Shown piece by piece: positions 1 to 9,230 of a DNA stretch of 64,000 nucleotides. The notes beneath the pieces were generated by a model. The model made no database searches. It had not been told where the DNA came from and saw only the letters and a list, made by a program, of their open reading frames with translations. This stretch comes from Exiguobacterium acetylicum (GTDB lineage Bacteria; Bacillota; Bacilli; Exiguobacteriales; Exiguobacteriaceae), in contig NZ_CP081878.1 in assembly GCF_022170825.1 (NCBI RefSeq), positions 1,452,001 through 1,516,000 of the forward strand. The letters run 5' to 3'. The translations under genes and the position numbers were made by a program. How positions within the stretch are numbered: position 1 is the first letter of the stretch; every line of letters begins with the position of its first letter.

Positions 1-171
1 GTCACGACATTAGGTATGCGATATGATGCACGTGAGCGAGAACAGTTAAGCGAGTCATTAGACGATTACGGTCTGGCGAACGTCAAGTTGACAGTCATCC
101 AAATCCCAGACTTGAATCAACTGGATCGGGAGCAATTGGAAAAACTGTTTACCGATCAAACCCAACGATGA
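1..171 (+). CDS. C-terminal end of an unidentified protein (cut by window edge)
   Basis: The frame is open from the first base and ends at a TGA at 169-171, giving 56 residues (begins VTTLGMRYDAR, ends FTDQTQR). It is rich in charged residues and contains no membrane segment, so it looks like a soluble C-terminal tail. The next gene starts 22 bases later behind a good ribosome binding site, so the two are probably co-transcribed. The family cannot be assigned from this piece. Confidence 0.55.
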   Translation, partial: VTTLGMRYDAREREQLSESLDDYGLANVKLTVIQIPDLNQLDREQLEKLFTDQTQR

Positions 172-192
172 CGGCACAAAGGGGGAAACACG

Positions 193-543
193 ATGCTCGC
201 GTTTTTTATCCTGATCCGTAATTTTTTTCATGTCATCCGTATCTTGTTCAAGCAAGAAGAACAAAAAGCATTGATGATCATGGTTGGTGCCCTTTTCTTA
301 ATTGGAACAGTCTTTTATCATAATGTCGAAAAATTTAGTATTCTCGATGCATTCTATTTTTCCGTCATGACGCTTGCGACGGTCGGGTATGGAGACCTTG
401 TTCCGCAAACGGCGTTCGGAAAATTATTTTCGATCGTTTATGTCATGCTGGGTGTCGGTGTCCTCAGTGCGGTCATCGTTAACTTCAATATGGCGTTAAA
501 ACAATATCACCGGGATAAGAAGAACAAGGAGGAGCGGAAATGA
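193..543 (+). CDS. Small two-helix potassium channel (Ion_trans_2 type)
   Basis: A 116-residue membrane protein with one pore module. A first helix spans about residues 26-43, the pore loop carries the K+ selectivity filter TVGYGD at residues 63-68, and a second helix spans about 79-98. The tail is highly basic. This is the minimal KcsA-like layout, with no RCK or cyclic-nucleotide domain, so gating is unknown. The start follows AAAGGGGG at a normal distance. Its stop overlaps the start of the downstream ClC gene (ATGA), which implies translational coupling and joint control of K+ and anion flux. The filter makes the family call secure; the physiological role is inferred. Confidence 0.9.
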   Translation: MLAFFILIRNFFHVIRILFKQEEQKALMIMVGALFLIGTVFYHNVEKFSILDAFYFSVMTLATVGYGDLVPQTAFGKLFSIVYVMLGVGVLSAVIVNFNMALKQYHRDKKNKEERK

Positions 544-1772
544 AGTCCCACCTGACACATCTCATCCATTGTCTGCTACTTGGAGCAATCGTCGGGATAA
601 CTGCGGCACTCTTCTTAAATGGCATTAATGGATCGATTCATGTCGTCTGGCACGTGTTACCTGATGTGGTTGATCTACCGTATCATGGAGTATGGATTGG
701 ATTACTAGGGGGACTTGGGATCGGTTTGGTGCAAAAGTATATCGGCGATTATCCGAAGACGATGCACGAGACAGTGGCAACATTTAAAAATGAGGGACGT
801 GTTCCCTACAGGGGAGCACTGTGGAAAAATGCGGGAGCGGCATGGATCGTGCTGACCTGCGGGGCGAGTCTCGGACCGGAAGCGGCGTTGATCAGCATCC
901 TTGGCGGAATGGTGACTTGGATCGGTGACCGCTTGCGTATGACGGAGCCGCAACGGCTAACGTTTTTGCAGACAGGGTATGCCGCAATGATATCGACGAT
1001 TTTTCATGCACCGTTTGTCAGTGTGTCGGAAGCAATCGAAGAGGAACCGATTCAGAAGAACCCTTCCAAATGGGAGAAAGTCCAAAAAATCGTCTATTAT
1101 GGCATCTGTACGCTGATTGCCCTCGTGTGCTTTCGCGGCATCATGCATCTGTTTCCGCATACACAGGTGTTTTCGATTAAAATACCGTCTATCGCCTGGA
1201 ACATGGGCGTCATTTGGTTCATAGTGCCTGCAGTAGGGGTCGGAATCGTCTTTGGACTCTTATTTATACTGCTGGAACGATGGACGGATAAGGTCGCTTC
1301 CACTGTTACGCATCCTGTCAGATTAGCATTAATTGCAGGTCTTGCGATTGGTCTCGCTTCGCTGATATCACCGTACCTGTTATTTTCAGGTGAACACGAG
1401 ATTCTGGAGTTTTCAAAAGAAGCCTCTTCCTGGTCGATCGGGGCATTGTTTCTCCTTGCCATCGGAAAAGGCTTATTGACCCATTTATGTTTTTCCTGTG
1501 GCTGGAGAGGCGGAAAGATCTTTCCGTTGATTTTTTCGAGTACCGTCATCGCGTTTTGTCTCAGTTCACTCAGTCCGTTCATGCCGGGTCTCATCATCAC
1601 GATTGTCGTCACCGCAAGTTGTACCGTCGTCTTGCGCCAACCTTTAGTGACGGCTACTTTATTATTATTTTTATTTCCACTTCAGTTCTTTCCACTTATC
1701 GTCCTATTATCTCTAGGTATTCATCAGTTGATGAGTCGCTACGGAAAATATCTTCCCTTTTCAATCGTTTGA
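540..1772 (+). CDS. ClC-family chloride channel/transporter-like protein
   Basis: A 410-residue multi-helix membrane protein. The ClC anion-binding signature appears as GASLGPEAAL around residues 108-117, and the second signature as GWRGGKIFP around residue 320-330. In H+/Cl- antiporters the residue before the GP of the first signature is the gating glutamate (GREGP). Here that position is Leu, followed by GPE, a pattern seen in YfeO-like ClC branches. The protein may therefore be a channel or use another coupling mechanism. It overlaps the upstream K+ channel gene by four bases, so the two are probably made together, for instance for osmotic or pH adjustment. Transported ion and mode are inferred. 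Confidence 0.85.
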   Translation: MKSHLTHLIHCLLLGAIVGITAALFLNGINGSIHVVWHVLPDVVDLPYHGVWIGLLGGLGIGLVQKYIGDYPKTMHETVATFKNEGRVPYRGALWKNAGAAWIVLTCGASLGPEAALISILGGMVTWIGDRLRMTEPQRLTFLQTGYAAMISTIFHAPFVSVSEAIEEEPIQKNPSKWEKVQKIVYYGICTLIALVCFRGIMHLFPHTQVFSIKIPSIAWNMGVIWFIVPAVGVGIVFGLLFILLERWTDKVASTVTHPVRLALIAGLAIGLASLISPYLLFSGEHEILEFSKEASSWSIGALFLLAIGKGLLTHLCFSCGWRGGKIFPLIFSSTVIAFCLSSLSPFMPGLIITIVVTASCTVVLRQPLVTATLLLFLFPLQFFPLIVLLSLGIHQLMSRYGKYLPFSIV

Positions 1773-1868
1773 TAAATATTGTTATGGCAAACTAACTAAA
1801 TCATTATTTGTCTTATGTCTACTGTCTTTTTATACTTATCAGGAGATGACAGTAAAGGAGAAGAAGAC

Positions 1869-2726
1869 ATGATTGATTTTGAATGGTATCGGAGTTTCAT
1901 TCACGTGTACCAACAACGTTCTGTCTCGGCAGCTGCACGAATTCGTTTTTTAACACAACCGGCGGTCAGTCAGCATATCGCGGCGCTCGAGGCAGAGCTT
2001 GAGACGTCCTTATTCATCCGTGCGCCCCGGCAAATGATTCCGACGGATGCTGGAAAAGAACTCTATACACAGGTCGTCGGATTGATTGATCGACTCGAGG
2101 CATTATCGCTAGAGATGAAATACGAAGCAGGGGAACAATCTCGTCCGCTCTTAAAGTTCGGGGGACCGACAGAATTCGTCACGCATGGGATCGTGCCGAA
2201 ATTGCCGCTTGACGTCGCGCAGTTTACGGCCATCTTCGACTTGACGGTTCCACTGTTGCAACGCCTGCTTGCGAATGAACTCGATTTCATCATCGCGACG
2301 AAACGAATCGATGAACCGGGTGTCCAGTACGTCCCGATCGCCGACGAACGCTTTCATTTGATTGCGCCGATTGGCTACGACACTCCGGAAGTGGATCTTA
2401 AGGAATGGATGGACCGACAGCGCTGGATTAGCTATGGGCTCGAATTACCAATCATTCGTCGTTACTATCAGACGCAATTCGGAGAACGACCAGGGATCCG
2501 ACCGGAGATGATTTTACCGAACGTCGATGCGATTCTAAAAGCAATCGAGGTGGGGCATGGCATTAGTGTTCTACCAGACTATCTCGTCGAGGCAGCGGTC
2601 AGCGCTGGTCGAGTACAGCGGATTGCGCCGGAACGATTTGCGACGAACCAATTATATGTCGCCTATCGAACGGATTCACGCCATGATCCGGTTTTACAAC
2701 AGACGATTGTTGCCTTGCAATCTTAA
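1869..2726 (+). CDS. LysR-family transcriptional regulator
   Basis: A 285-residue protein with an N-terminal winged helix-turn-helix (about residues 1-60, containing SVSAAARIRFLTQPAVSQHI) and a LysR-type effector-binding domain after it. The start at 1869 is chosen because AAAGGAG lies at 1854-1860; an upstream in-frame ATG at 1815 lacks such a site. The next gene, a large permease, lies on the same strand about 150 bases on, so it is a possible but unproven target. No inducer can be assigned. Confidence 0.88.
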   Translation: MIDFEWYRSFIHVYQQRSVSAAARIRFLTQPAVSQHIAALEAELETSLFIRAPRQMIPTDAGKELYTQVVGLIDRLEALSLEMKYEAGEQSRPLLKFGGPTEFVTHGIVPKLPLDVAQFTAIFDLTVPLLQRLLANELDFIIATKRIDEPGVQYVPIADERFHLIAPIGYDTPEVDLKEWMDRQRWISYGLELPIIRRYYQTQFGERPGIRPEMILPNVDAILKAIEVGHGISVLPDYLVEAAVSAGRVQRIAPERFATNQLYVAYRTDSRHDPVLQQTIVALQS

Positions 2727-2876
2727 CCGTTATCCTGTTCATTTCATATGAATAGGATATTTTTCTGTTCCAAAAGAAAGACTATTCCGATAATTTTGTA
2801 TGTGATAAATTGTAAATATAACATATTTTATCCAAATCAAGGATGGTTCTTTTTGAGTCCTACAAGGAGGCAGTAT

Positions 2877-5800
2877 ATGCTGAAGTTCATTTGGAACGCA
2901 TGGTGGCGAAACAAAGAACGCTTTATTCTGTTACTCGTCGGTGTATTGATTGTCAGTACGGGACTGAGTTACCTCATTGGTACCTCTCAAGCGAACAAAG
3001 GAACAGTCGTCGACGCACTACAACAGCGCTGGCACTCTTCTTACGATATCGTCGTTCGTCCGCCGAACAGCCGGAGTGTGACGGAAGATTTGAAGTTACT
3101 CGAGCCGAACTACATGAGTGGGCTTGATGGCGGCATCACTCTCAAACAATATGAGACGATCAAACAGATGACCGATGTTGAAGTCGCGGCACCCATTGCA
3201 ATGATTGGTGGCATAAATGTCGGTACTCCGATTGGTACACATACATTCAAAGAACAAGGGATCTATCGGTTGCGCATCAACAGTCAACAAGATACTGGTC
3301 TGAAAATCGAGCAATATACCACGGATCATTATTTAGGCGCTGGTTGGGAGCCGTTGGAAGATGCTACAAAAACGGGTCTTTCCCCGTTAAGCGTTGGAAA
3401 AGTGCCGTTATATGAGCAAGGTACATACGAGATGATTGCCGGAGTGGATCCGGAGGCAGAAGCTAAACTCGTCGGACTGAAGGACGCGGTCCATGCGACT
3501 GCGCACAGTCGTTATTTTGATCCGAACACAACCATTACGAAACGGGGAGACGGTGCCATACAAATTCCGGTCCTCTTGAACGAGCAGGAATATTCAACCG
3601 TCAAAATATCGTATACCTATGAAGATGTTGTCCTACCGCTACAAGATGATTCAATGAATGCAACAGTCAATATGATTGAACAAAAAGGCGGAAAACAATT
3701 CCTCAAGACATTAAAGACGGAGAACCCCAAAACATACACGATTACAAGTCAACAAATTCGAAAGAAACTCGTCACGGATATCTTAAACGGGACACATAAG
3801 TCGAACAATGCAAGCGAGTTCAACTGGATCAGTCAAAAGCCGTCACCTGTCAGTTATCAACCACTTAAAAGTCCGTTTGGGAACCGCTGGCCGTATACAT
3901 ATCAAGTCGAACCACAACGGGTCGAAGCGGATTCGTTGCTGGCAAAACGAGCGATGTACCGGAAACCGAATCCGGTCGGACAGACGAGTGATGATTGGAT
4001 CAAGCTAGACATGAACTATATCGGCGTCTTCAACGCTAAAAAACTGAACCTATCTAAAGATCCGTTAACTGAATTGCCGATGGAGACGTACTTCCCGGCA
4101 AAGGCGCAGTGGGTGATGGATGCAAAAGAACAACCCATTAATCCGCCCCGCGACGTCGAAGCGATGGACGATGCCTTTGATTTCCTGACGAAACCACCAT
4201 CGGTCTTGACGACGCTTGATGCTGCGTTTGCGATTCGGGGGGATAAAGCGATTTCCGCGATCCGGATTCACGTCAAGGGTGTCGAGATGTTGAACGAGCA
4301 AAGCGAAGCGAAACTACAAGCAGTCGCGCGAGAAATCGAGGACAAGACGGGTCTGATCACTGACGTCACACTCGGATCGTCTCCACAACTGGCCTTAACC
4401 TACTTACCAGGACTGGACGGAAAAAAAGCACTCGGTTGGGTTCAACAACCATGGATCAAGCTTGGCTCTTCCATCTCGATTTTTGAAGAGACGAAAGTTG
4501 GAATGGGCGGTGTTATCGCTAGTGTCATCGCAGTCGCTATCGTCTATGTCTTCAGTTCAAACATCATCTTACTCTATGCACGGAAAAAAGAGTTCGCGAT
4601 CTTACTGTCGCTTGGTTGGCGACCTCGTCAACTTTCGAGATTACTCTTGCTCGAGGCGACATTACTCGGAACACTCGTCACGTTGATCGCCTGGTTGATT
4701 CTCGGCGGATTTTCATTAATCGGTAATGGTGGAACGAGTTTCGAACGGATTCTTTTAATCGGTCTTGCCGGTCTTTTGATCTACTGGGGTGGTACGCTCG
4801 TCCCGATGGCTTTGATTCGGCGCATCCGACCGTACGAGACGATGCGAGCCGGGGAAGTGACAACTGGGCGACGGTTCGTCCGTTCGACAGGTGTGCTTGG
4901 CATGAGTCTGAATCAATTGCTGACGTATTGGCAACGGACGGTCTTATCGATCATCGCGATTGCATTACCGACAAGTCTGTTCATGTTCTTCCTATTCGTC
5001 ACGTTCCGCCTGAAAGGTGTCTTGTATGCGACATGGCTCGGTGAATTCGTTGCCCTTGAAGTCGGAACGATGCATTACATCGCAATGAGCGTCGCCTTGT
5101 TGATTGCGATTTTGACGACGACGGAAATCCTCTGGCAAAACGTCAATGAACGGAAAAGTCAACTTGCCGTCTTGAAAGTCACGGGGTGGCACGATCACTG
5201 GATTCGCTTACTCGTCTTGATTGAGGGAGGATTGACAGGATTACTAGCTGGATTGATTGGTCTCGCCGTTGCACTCGTCTTGATTTGGCAGACGTATCAT
5301 ACGTTCCCGACAGCAGACATTGGTTTTCTTTGTCTGACTTTACTGATTCCACTCGCAACAGGTATCGTCGGTGCGCTCTTACCGGCAGCCCGTGCCGTCC
5401 GAATTACACCGAGTGCTGCCATCAACCAAACTGTCGTCAATAGTAAAGCAACGGAAAAACGTTTCAAGATTGCGCTTGGGGCAATTGGAGGTGGTTTGGT
5501 CGCAAGCATCTTGATCCTCGGATTCTTTGCTGTTGCGAAGACACAACCTGCTCCGACTAACCCAGTAGCAAAACCGACAAAAGTGATCCAGACGACGGGA
5601 ACGAAGATTGACGATCAACAGACACAAAAAGAGCGAGACTTTCCTGGAAAGGCATCGGTCAAAGAAAGCAATAAAATACTCGCAGCCGTCTTAAAAAAGG
5701 CAAGCTTCCAGACGTATCCGGGAGATGCGAACGTCAAACGGTACAACGATCTTGAGGTGAAGGAAGCGCGGACGTTGACGAACCGGAAAGCTCCTGCTGG

Positions 5801-6101
5801 GCAAAAAGCAATCATGATACGGATTGAAATGCAAGATTCAGACGAGATGGTGGTAGGCAGTTTCTATACGTATGAACCACAGTATTTCACGTTGACAAAC
5901 GATCAGACGGGAACCCATGACCCGGTCGACGTCATTAATCGAAATCCAAAAGCCTGGATCGAGCAGTCGAAGTATTTGCCACCATACGAATCCCGCGTCG
6001 ACTTGATCTATCATGTACCAGAAACAGCAAAAAAAGCCGTCTTGTTTTTAAATGGCGAATGGACAGCGCAAACCTATGCCTTCGAAATGAAATTGAAATA
6101 A
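2877..6101 (+). CDS. Large FtsX/MacB-type ABC transporter permease with C-terminal extracytoplasmic domain
   Basis: A 1074-residue membrane protein. It has one N-terminal helix (about 15-35), a roughly 500-residue extracytoplasmic region, a first FtsX-like block of three helices around residues 540-650, and a second block around 720-865. An extra helix near 885-905 precedes a soluble tail of about 170 residues. That tail has the beta-rich pattern of DUF4352-like domains (PAGQKAIMIRIE, then YESRVDLIYHVPE). The start at 2877 follows AAGGAGG at 2864-2870; an earlier in-frame ATG at 2748 has no such site. No ATP-binding subunit is adjacent, which is unusual for this class. A perfect stem-loop terminator follows. 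The substrate is unknown; lipoprotein or peptide handling is typical for relatives. Confidence 0.82.
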   Translation: MLKFIWNAWWRNKERFILLLVGVLIVSTGLSYLIGTSQANKGTVVDALQQRWHSSYDIVVRPPNSRSVTEDLKLLEPNYMSGLDGGITLKQYETIKQMTDVEVAAPIAMIGGINVGTPIGTHTFKEQGIYRLRINSQQDTGLKIEQYTTDHYLGAGWEPLEDATKTGLSPLSVGKVPLYEQGTYEMIAGVDPEAEAKLVGLKDAVHATAHSRYFDPNTTITKRGDGAIQIPVLLNEQEYSTVKISYTYEDVVLPLQDDSMNATVNMIEQKGGKQFLKTLKTENPKTYTITSQQIRKKLVTDILNGTHKSNNASEFNWISQKPSPVSYQPLKSPFGNRWPYTYQVEPQRVEADSLLAKRAMYRKPNPVGQTSDDWIKLDMNYIGVFNAKKLNLSKDPLTELPMETYFPAKAQWVMDAKEQPINPPRDVEAMDDAFDFLTKPPSVLTTLDAAFAIRGDKAISAIRIHVKGVEMLNEQSEAKLQAVAREIEDKTGLITDVTLGSSPQLALTYLPGLDGKKALGWVQQPWIKLGSSISIFEETKVGMGGVIASVIAVAIVYVFSSNIILLYARKKEFAILLSLGWRPRQLSRLLLLEATLLGTLVTLIAWLILGGFSLIGNGGTSFERILLIGLAGLLIYWGGTLVPMALIRRIRPYETMRAGEVTTGRRFVRSTGVLGMSLNQLLTYWQRTVLSIIAIALPTSLFMFFLFVTFRLKGVLYATWLGEFVALEVGTMHYIAMSVALLIAILTTTEILWQNVNERKSQLAVLKVTGWHDHWIRLLVLIEGGLTGLLAGLIGLAVALVLIWQTYHTFPTADIGFLCLTLLIPLATGIVGALLPAARAVRITPSAAINQTVVNSKATEKRFKIALGAIGGGLVASILILGFFAVAKTQPAPTNPVAKPTKVIQTTGTKIDDQQTQKERDFPGKASVKESNKILAAVLKKASFQTYPGDANVKRYNDLEVKEARTLTNRKAPAGQKAIMIRIEMQDSDEMVVGSFYTYEPQYFTLTNDQTGTHDPVDVINRNPKAWIEQSKYLPPYESRVDLIYHVPETAKKAVLFLNGEWTAQTYAFEMKLK

Positions 6102-6116
6102 GCAGGATAAACGAAA

Positions 6117-6167
6117 GAAGCCGATGATTGTCCTCAAGTGAGAGGGAAATCATCGGCTTCTTTTTTT
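6117..6167. terminator. Bidirectional Rho-independent terminator
   Basis: A 13-base perfect stem, GAAGCCGATGATT (6117-6129) against its complement at 6148-6160, is followed by seven Ts on the + strand and preceded by A-rich sequence serving the minus strand. It separates the large permease gene from the convergent monooxygenase gene. Confidence 0.9.
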
Positions 6168-6448
6168 CATACGTCATGTAAGAATGTCAACGCACGATCA
6201 GCGACGAGACTGGAACTATCCGTCCGATACGCTTGATAATGCGGTGAGGCGACATGTTGATCGAAAGCGTCTTGATCTCGCCATTGTTCGTAAAAGTAGA
6301 AGACATTCGGAGCATCAATAGCGCGATGTGCCTGATAGGTCAGGCAACCAGTCTCTGCGCGTGATGGTAAGATGACGTCTTCAATGATAGATGCGAGCTG
6401 TTCGCCTTGATTCGGATATGCTTCGATCCGGGCAATCAATTGAATCAT
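6167..6448 (-). CDS. Antibiotic biosynthesis monooxygenase (ABM) domain protein, YgiN-like
   Basis: A 93-residue single-domain protein with the dimeric ferredoxin-like ABM pattern: an N-terminal strand IQLIARIEAYPNQ, the segment ETGCLTYQAHR, then FYFYEQWRDQDAFDQHVASPHY. Members are cofactor-free quinol monooxygenases or haem-degrading enzymes. No haem-ligand pattern specific to IsdG is evident, so a quinol monooxygenase is the better guess. It lies 53 bases downstream of a DJ-1/PfpI gene on the same strand with a hairpin between, which suggests a shared response to reactive electrophiles. The reaction is inferred from the family. Confidence 0.82.
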   Translation of the reverse strand: MIQLIARIEAYPNQGEQLASIIEDVILPSRAETGCLTYQAHRAIDAPNVFYFYEQWRDQDAFDQHVASPHYQAYRTDSSSLVADRALTFLHDV

Positions 6449-6469
6449 CGATAGAACCTCCCATGAAAA

Positions 6470-6496
6470 GAGACCCTGCGAAAAAGGGTCTCTCGT
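6470..6496 (-). terminator. Stem-loop terminator/attenuator
   Basis: GAGACCCT (6470-6477) pairs with AGGGTCTC (6485-6492). On the minus strand it is followed by a short T run. It lies between the DJ-1/PfpI gene and the monooxygenase gene, so it may only partly terminate read-through. Confidence 0.65.
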
Positions 6497-6501
6497 TTCG
6501 A

Positions 6502-7164
6502 TTAGTTGAGTGTATGAATGACGGCTTTAGCGACCGCGATCGTTGATTGTGGATTTTGACCTGTGACGAGATTTCCATCGACTTGGACGTTTTCCGTGAA
6601 GTTGTCAGCCGTGATGATGTTTGCACCGAGTTCACGAAGACGTGTCTCGAGCAAGAATGGCATGTAGACATCAAGTCCTGTCGCGCGTTCTTCTTCGTCC
6701 GTGAACGTTGCGATCGTTTTTCCAGCGACGAGTGGCGTTCCGTCTGAAAGTGTTGCACTGACGAGTCCAGCTGGTCCGTGGCAGACAGCAGCGACTGTTT
6801 TGTTCGCTTCAAACAATGTGCGAAGGGCGTTGTTCAAGGCATCACTTTGTGGTAAGTCGAACATCGTTCCGTGTCCGCCTGGCATGAAGATTGCATCGAA
6901 CGTTGAGAAGTCCTCGATGAATTTTAAATCAAGTGTCTCTTTCAAGAGTGGAGCGGTTGCTTGGATCTCAGTTGGCACTTCGTCTTCAAGGCTCCGTGCG
7001 TCGATTGGTGATTCGCCACCGTTCGGACTTGCGACCGTTACTGTGTATCCTGCGTTCTTGAATTCAATGTATGCTTCTGCGAACTCCGATAACCAAAGTC
7101 CAGTCGCGTGACCTTCCTTCATTTCCTTTGCGTTCGTGACGACCATTAAGATATGTTTACTCAT
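6502..7164 (-). CDS. DJ-1/PfpI family protein, Hsp31/glyoxalase III-like
   Basis: A 220-residue protein with the class I glutamine amidotransferase-like fold. The nucleophile elbow reads AVCHGPAG with Cys128 and His129, and the MPGGHGTMFDL segment (94-104) matches the Hsp31 subgroup. Relatives detoxify methylglyoxal to lactate without cofactors or act as chaperones or deglycases. The start follows AAGGAGG. It heads a minus-strand pair with an ABM monooxygenase. Enzyme class is well supported; the precise activity is inferred. Confidence 0.88.
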   Translation of the reverse strand: MSKHILMVVTNAKEMKEGHATGLWLSEFAEAYIEFKNAGYTVTVASPNGGESPIDARSLEDEVPTEIQATAPLLKETLDLKFIEDFSTFDAIFMPGGHGTMFDLPQSDALNNALRTLFEANKTVAAVCHGPAGLVSATLSDGTPLVAGKTIATFTDEEERATGLDVYMPFLLETRLRELGANIITADNFTENVQVDGNLVTGQNPQSTIAVAKAVIHTLN

Positions 7165-7309
7165 GATGTGTTCCTCCTTTTTCGTTTGCCGATTGGCTAC
7201 GTGATTAGAATACGCCCGCTTGTAACGAAAAACAAATTAATAAATACGAGTGTATCGATAAATAAATTTATACATACAAACAACCAGATGATATGAATCA
7301 TCTGGCTGA

Positions 7310-7853
7310 TCACATTTCGGACGACGGACGTAAATGTGTCGTCCAGTAATACATCCCTTGAAGGAGGATTAGTAGTAAGGATAGAAGCATCATGAGAAGC
7401 AATACGAAAGGGGAGAAGACGAAAAAAACACCGATGAGCAAGATTGTCAGCAGGAGACGGAGTTGCAGGAATCGTCTCGTCATGCGTACGAAAGTACTGT
7501 CCTTTTGCCCGGTCAATCCAATACCGCCAGTCGTCCAGATGAACATCAGGGGTCGCGCTGAAAAAGAGCAGGATGGCGTCAGGATTATTTTGTGCAAAAC
7601 CAAGAAAAGCACTGCGGATGAGCAATAATGACGATACGATACCGAGGTTCCACATCCCCCACCAATAGACGTGCCAAGCTGTCGGAAGATACAGACGGTA
7701 AATGACTTGGTCGTAGTAGATCCAAAAACAACAGACGAGATAGAGGAATAGTAAAAATGGTAGCAGTAGTCCATCTCCTGTTGCCAGCAAGTCAATCACG
7801 CCAAGGATACCTTCTCCGAGGACAAGCATCGTAAAGAGTCCGAATCGTTCCAC
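7310..7853 (-). pseudogene. Truncated and frameshifted LtrA-family membrane protein
   Basis: The first readable residues, ERFGLFTMLVLGEG, are the hallmark internal motif of LtrA (low temperature requirement A) proteins, which are about 370-400 residues. Here everything upstream of this motif is missing and replaced by a transposase remnant starting at about 7854. The frame then degenerates near 7480-7510, after about 115-125 codons. The hydrophobic C-terminal helices (LRLLLTILLIGVFFVF) continue in a second frame ending at 7310. Two lesions, a 5-prime deletion and a frameshift, make this a decayed gene. It was presumably interrupted by the adjacent insertion sequence. Confidence 0.8.
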
Positions 7854-8065
7854 TCTAATTTAAAGTCTGAGGAGTTTCAATACGTCAAGCTTAATTCACT
7901 AAGAGACCATGAGGTCTCTGAACGCGTTACTAATTACTTAAATTACTATAACGAAGAACGAATCCAAGAAAAAGTAGGCTACCTGACACCGAAAAAAATA
8001 CGGTGTACTGGCAGCCTAATTAAAGTGTTTTATATGTGTCTCATATTGCTAGGTCAGTCTAGTCT
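7854..8065 (+). mobile_element. Remnant of an IS3-family insertion sequence (transposase C-terminus and right end)
   Basis: In the + frame beginning SNLKSEEF the sequence reads the typical end of an IS3/IS150-type DDE transposase: LKSE, then YLNYYNEERIQEKVGYLTP. The codon for the last catalytic Glu (in KSEEF) is retained, but all upstream transposase sequence is gone. The likely right terminal end lies near AGGTCAGTCTA at about 8051-8061, so the exact limit is approximate. It abuts the truncated ltrA gene and probably caused the deletion. Confidence 0.75.
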
Positions 8066-8087
8066 AGTAGGCGCGTTTTTTATGTAT

Positions 8088-9230
8088 TTATCGACTATTT
8101 ATAGCTGGAGTAAATTCAAGATAAAAATAAATATCTTCATCATGTTTATAGATAGGCTCATCTTTAATACGAACATCAAACAATGACTCTTTGCGTCTAG
8201 CTTCATTGTTTATCGCTCGAACATCTTCCTCATCCATATAAGATATGAGAACGCGACCAACAGGAGATATAGCAACTCCGTCAATTAAATGTTTAATTCC
8301 TGGTTTTATAAATTTTGAAAGTGAAGATTCTTCTTCATATTTTTTATATAAAGACATAATCAAATAGTGGTTACAGAGAATCATAAACTCATTTGGCACA
8401 GGGAGAAAAATATCTTTCCCTGGTTGAAGAAAAGGGATATAGGTTTTCTGTTGAGATTCTCTGAAAATAATTTCCGATACAGAGTAATAATACTGTTCAT
8501 CATCATCCATTGAGGCTTGCTTAGTCAGATACGAAAGAGTGAGATCTTTAGTAATAATTTTAAGATGACTTTTATAATTATCAACTATCAGATTGTATGA
8601 AGGGTAGAAAGCAGGTGCGACAACATCATACTTTCCTTGTTTATCGGTGTCATATACGACTGAATAATCTATAAACTCCTCTTTATTTTCAAACTTAAAC
8701 TCATATTCAATATTTAGACAAACACCCTTACCAATATTTAAGAGATGAATCATGTTTAATTTACTATCTCCGTCTAGGCGCTCATCCTGAATATTCATTA
8801 AAGATTTTTTGAAATCTATTTTTGCCTTTTCGAATGACTCAAGTGAATCATGGCGTTCGTAGAGGAGATCATATAATGTTTTCCCTATATGCATAGTTGG
8901 ACTATAAATATGATCAGCTTTATACATAGGAGGACTTATTTTAAAAGAATCTAATTTTGAGCTTGTTACAAGATGCGATGATTGTTCTCTAGACTCTTTA
9001 CTTTGAGTAATCTCAATTGATTTTCTAGAAAGTTCGGCAGATCTAGATGAGTTAATAACTGTTCCTATACCTACCGTTGCAGCCAAAGCAGTAAGAAAAA
9101 GTTGATAAACTCTTAAATCTTGACTCGAAACGTTTTTAAATGGATACCCATAATAAAATGCAAAGGTAACTATCCCAACACAAATAGGGATAACAAAATA
9201 AAGGACACTTTTATTCCAGATTTTATTCAC
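8088..9230 (-). CDS. Unknown membrane-anchored protein, AT-rich
   Basis: A 380-residue protein with two N-terminal hydrophobic helices (about residues 8-28 and 40-60), then a charged stretch and a long soluble domain with no recognised motif. Codon use is markedly AT-rich (many AAA, ATA, TTT codons) compared with its neighbours, a sign of recent transfer. It overlaps the 3-prime end of a 69-codon upstream ORF by eight bases, suggesting coupling. It sits directly beside an IS3 remnant. Function is unknown; an acquired accessory or defence role is only a guess from context. Confidence 0.6.
   Translation of the reverse strand: MNKIWNKSVLYFVIPICVGIVTFAFYYGYPFKNVSSQDLRVYQLFLTALAATVGIGTVINSSRSAELSRKSIEITQSKESREQSSHLVTSSKLDSFKISPPMYKADHIYSPTMHIGKTLYDLLYERHDSLESFEKAKIDFKKSLMNIQDERLDGDSKLNMIHLLNIGKGVCLNIEYEFKFENKEEFIDYSVVYDTDKQGKYDVVAPAFYPSYNLIVDNYKSHLKIITKDLTLSYLTKQASMDDDEQYYYSVSEIIFRESQQKTYIPFLQPGKDIFLPVPNEFMILCNHYLIMSLYKKYEEESSLSKFIKPGIKHLIDGVAISPVGRVLISYMDEEDVRAINNEARRKESLFDVRIKDEPIYKHDEDIYFYLEFTPAINSR

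Noticed and set aside
1097-1612. A 171-codon minus-strand frame within the ClC gene
   Set aside because: It lies wholly inside a gene with clear motifs and has no family features.
6381-6812. A 143-codon minus-strand frame spanning the end of the DJ-1/PfpI gene and the hairpin
   Set aside because: It crosses the stem-loop and two real genes and is rich in Ser and Arg, typical of a shadow frame.
7197-7853. A continuous 218-codon protein as a functional gene
   Set aside because: Only its first 115-125 residues look like LtrA; the rest is out of frame, and the true C-terminal helices are in another frame ending at 7310.
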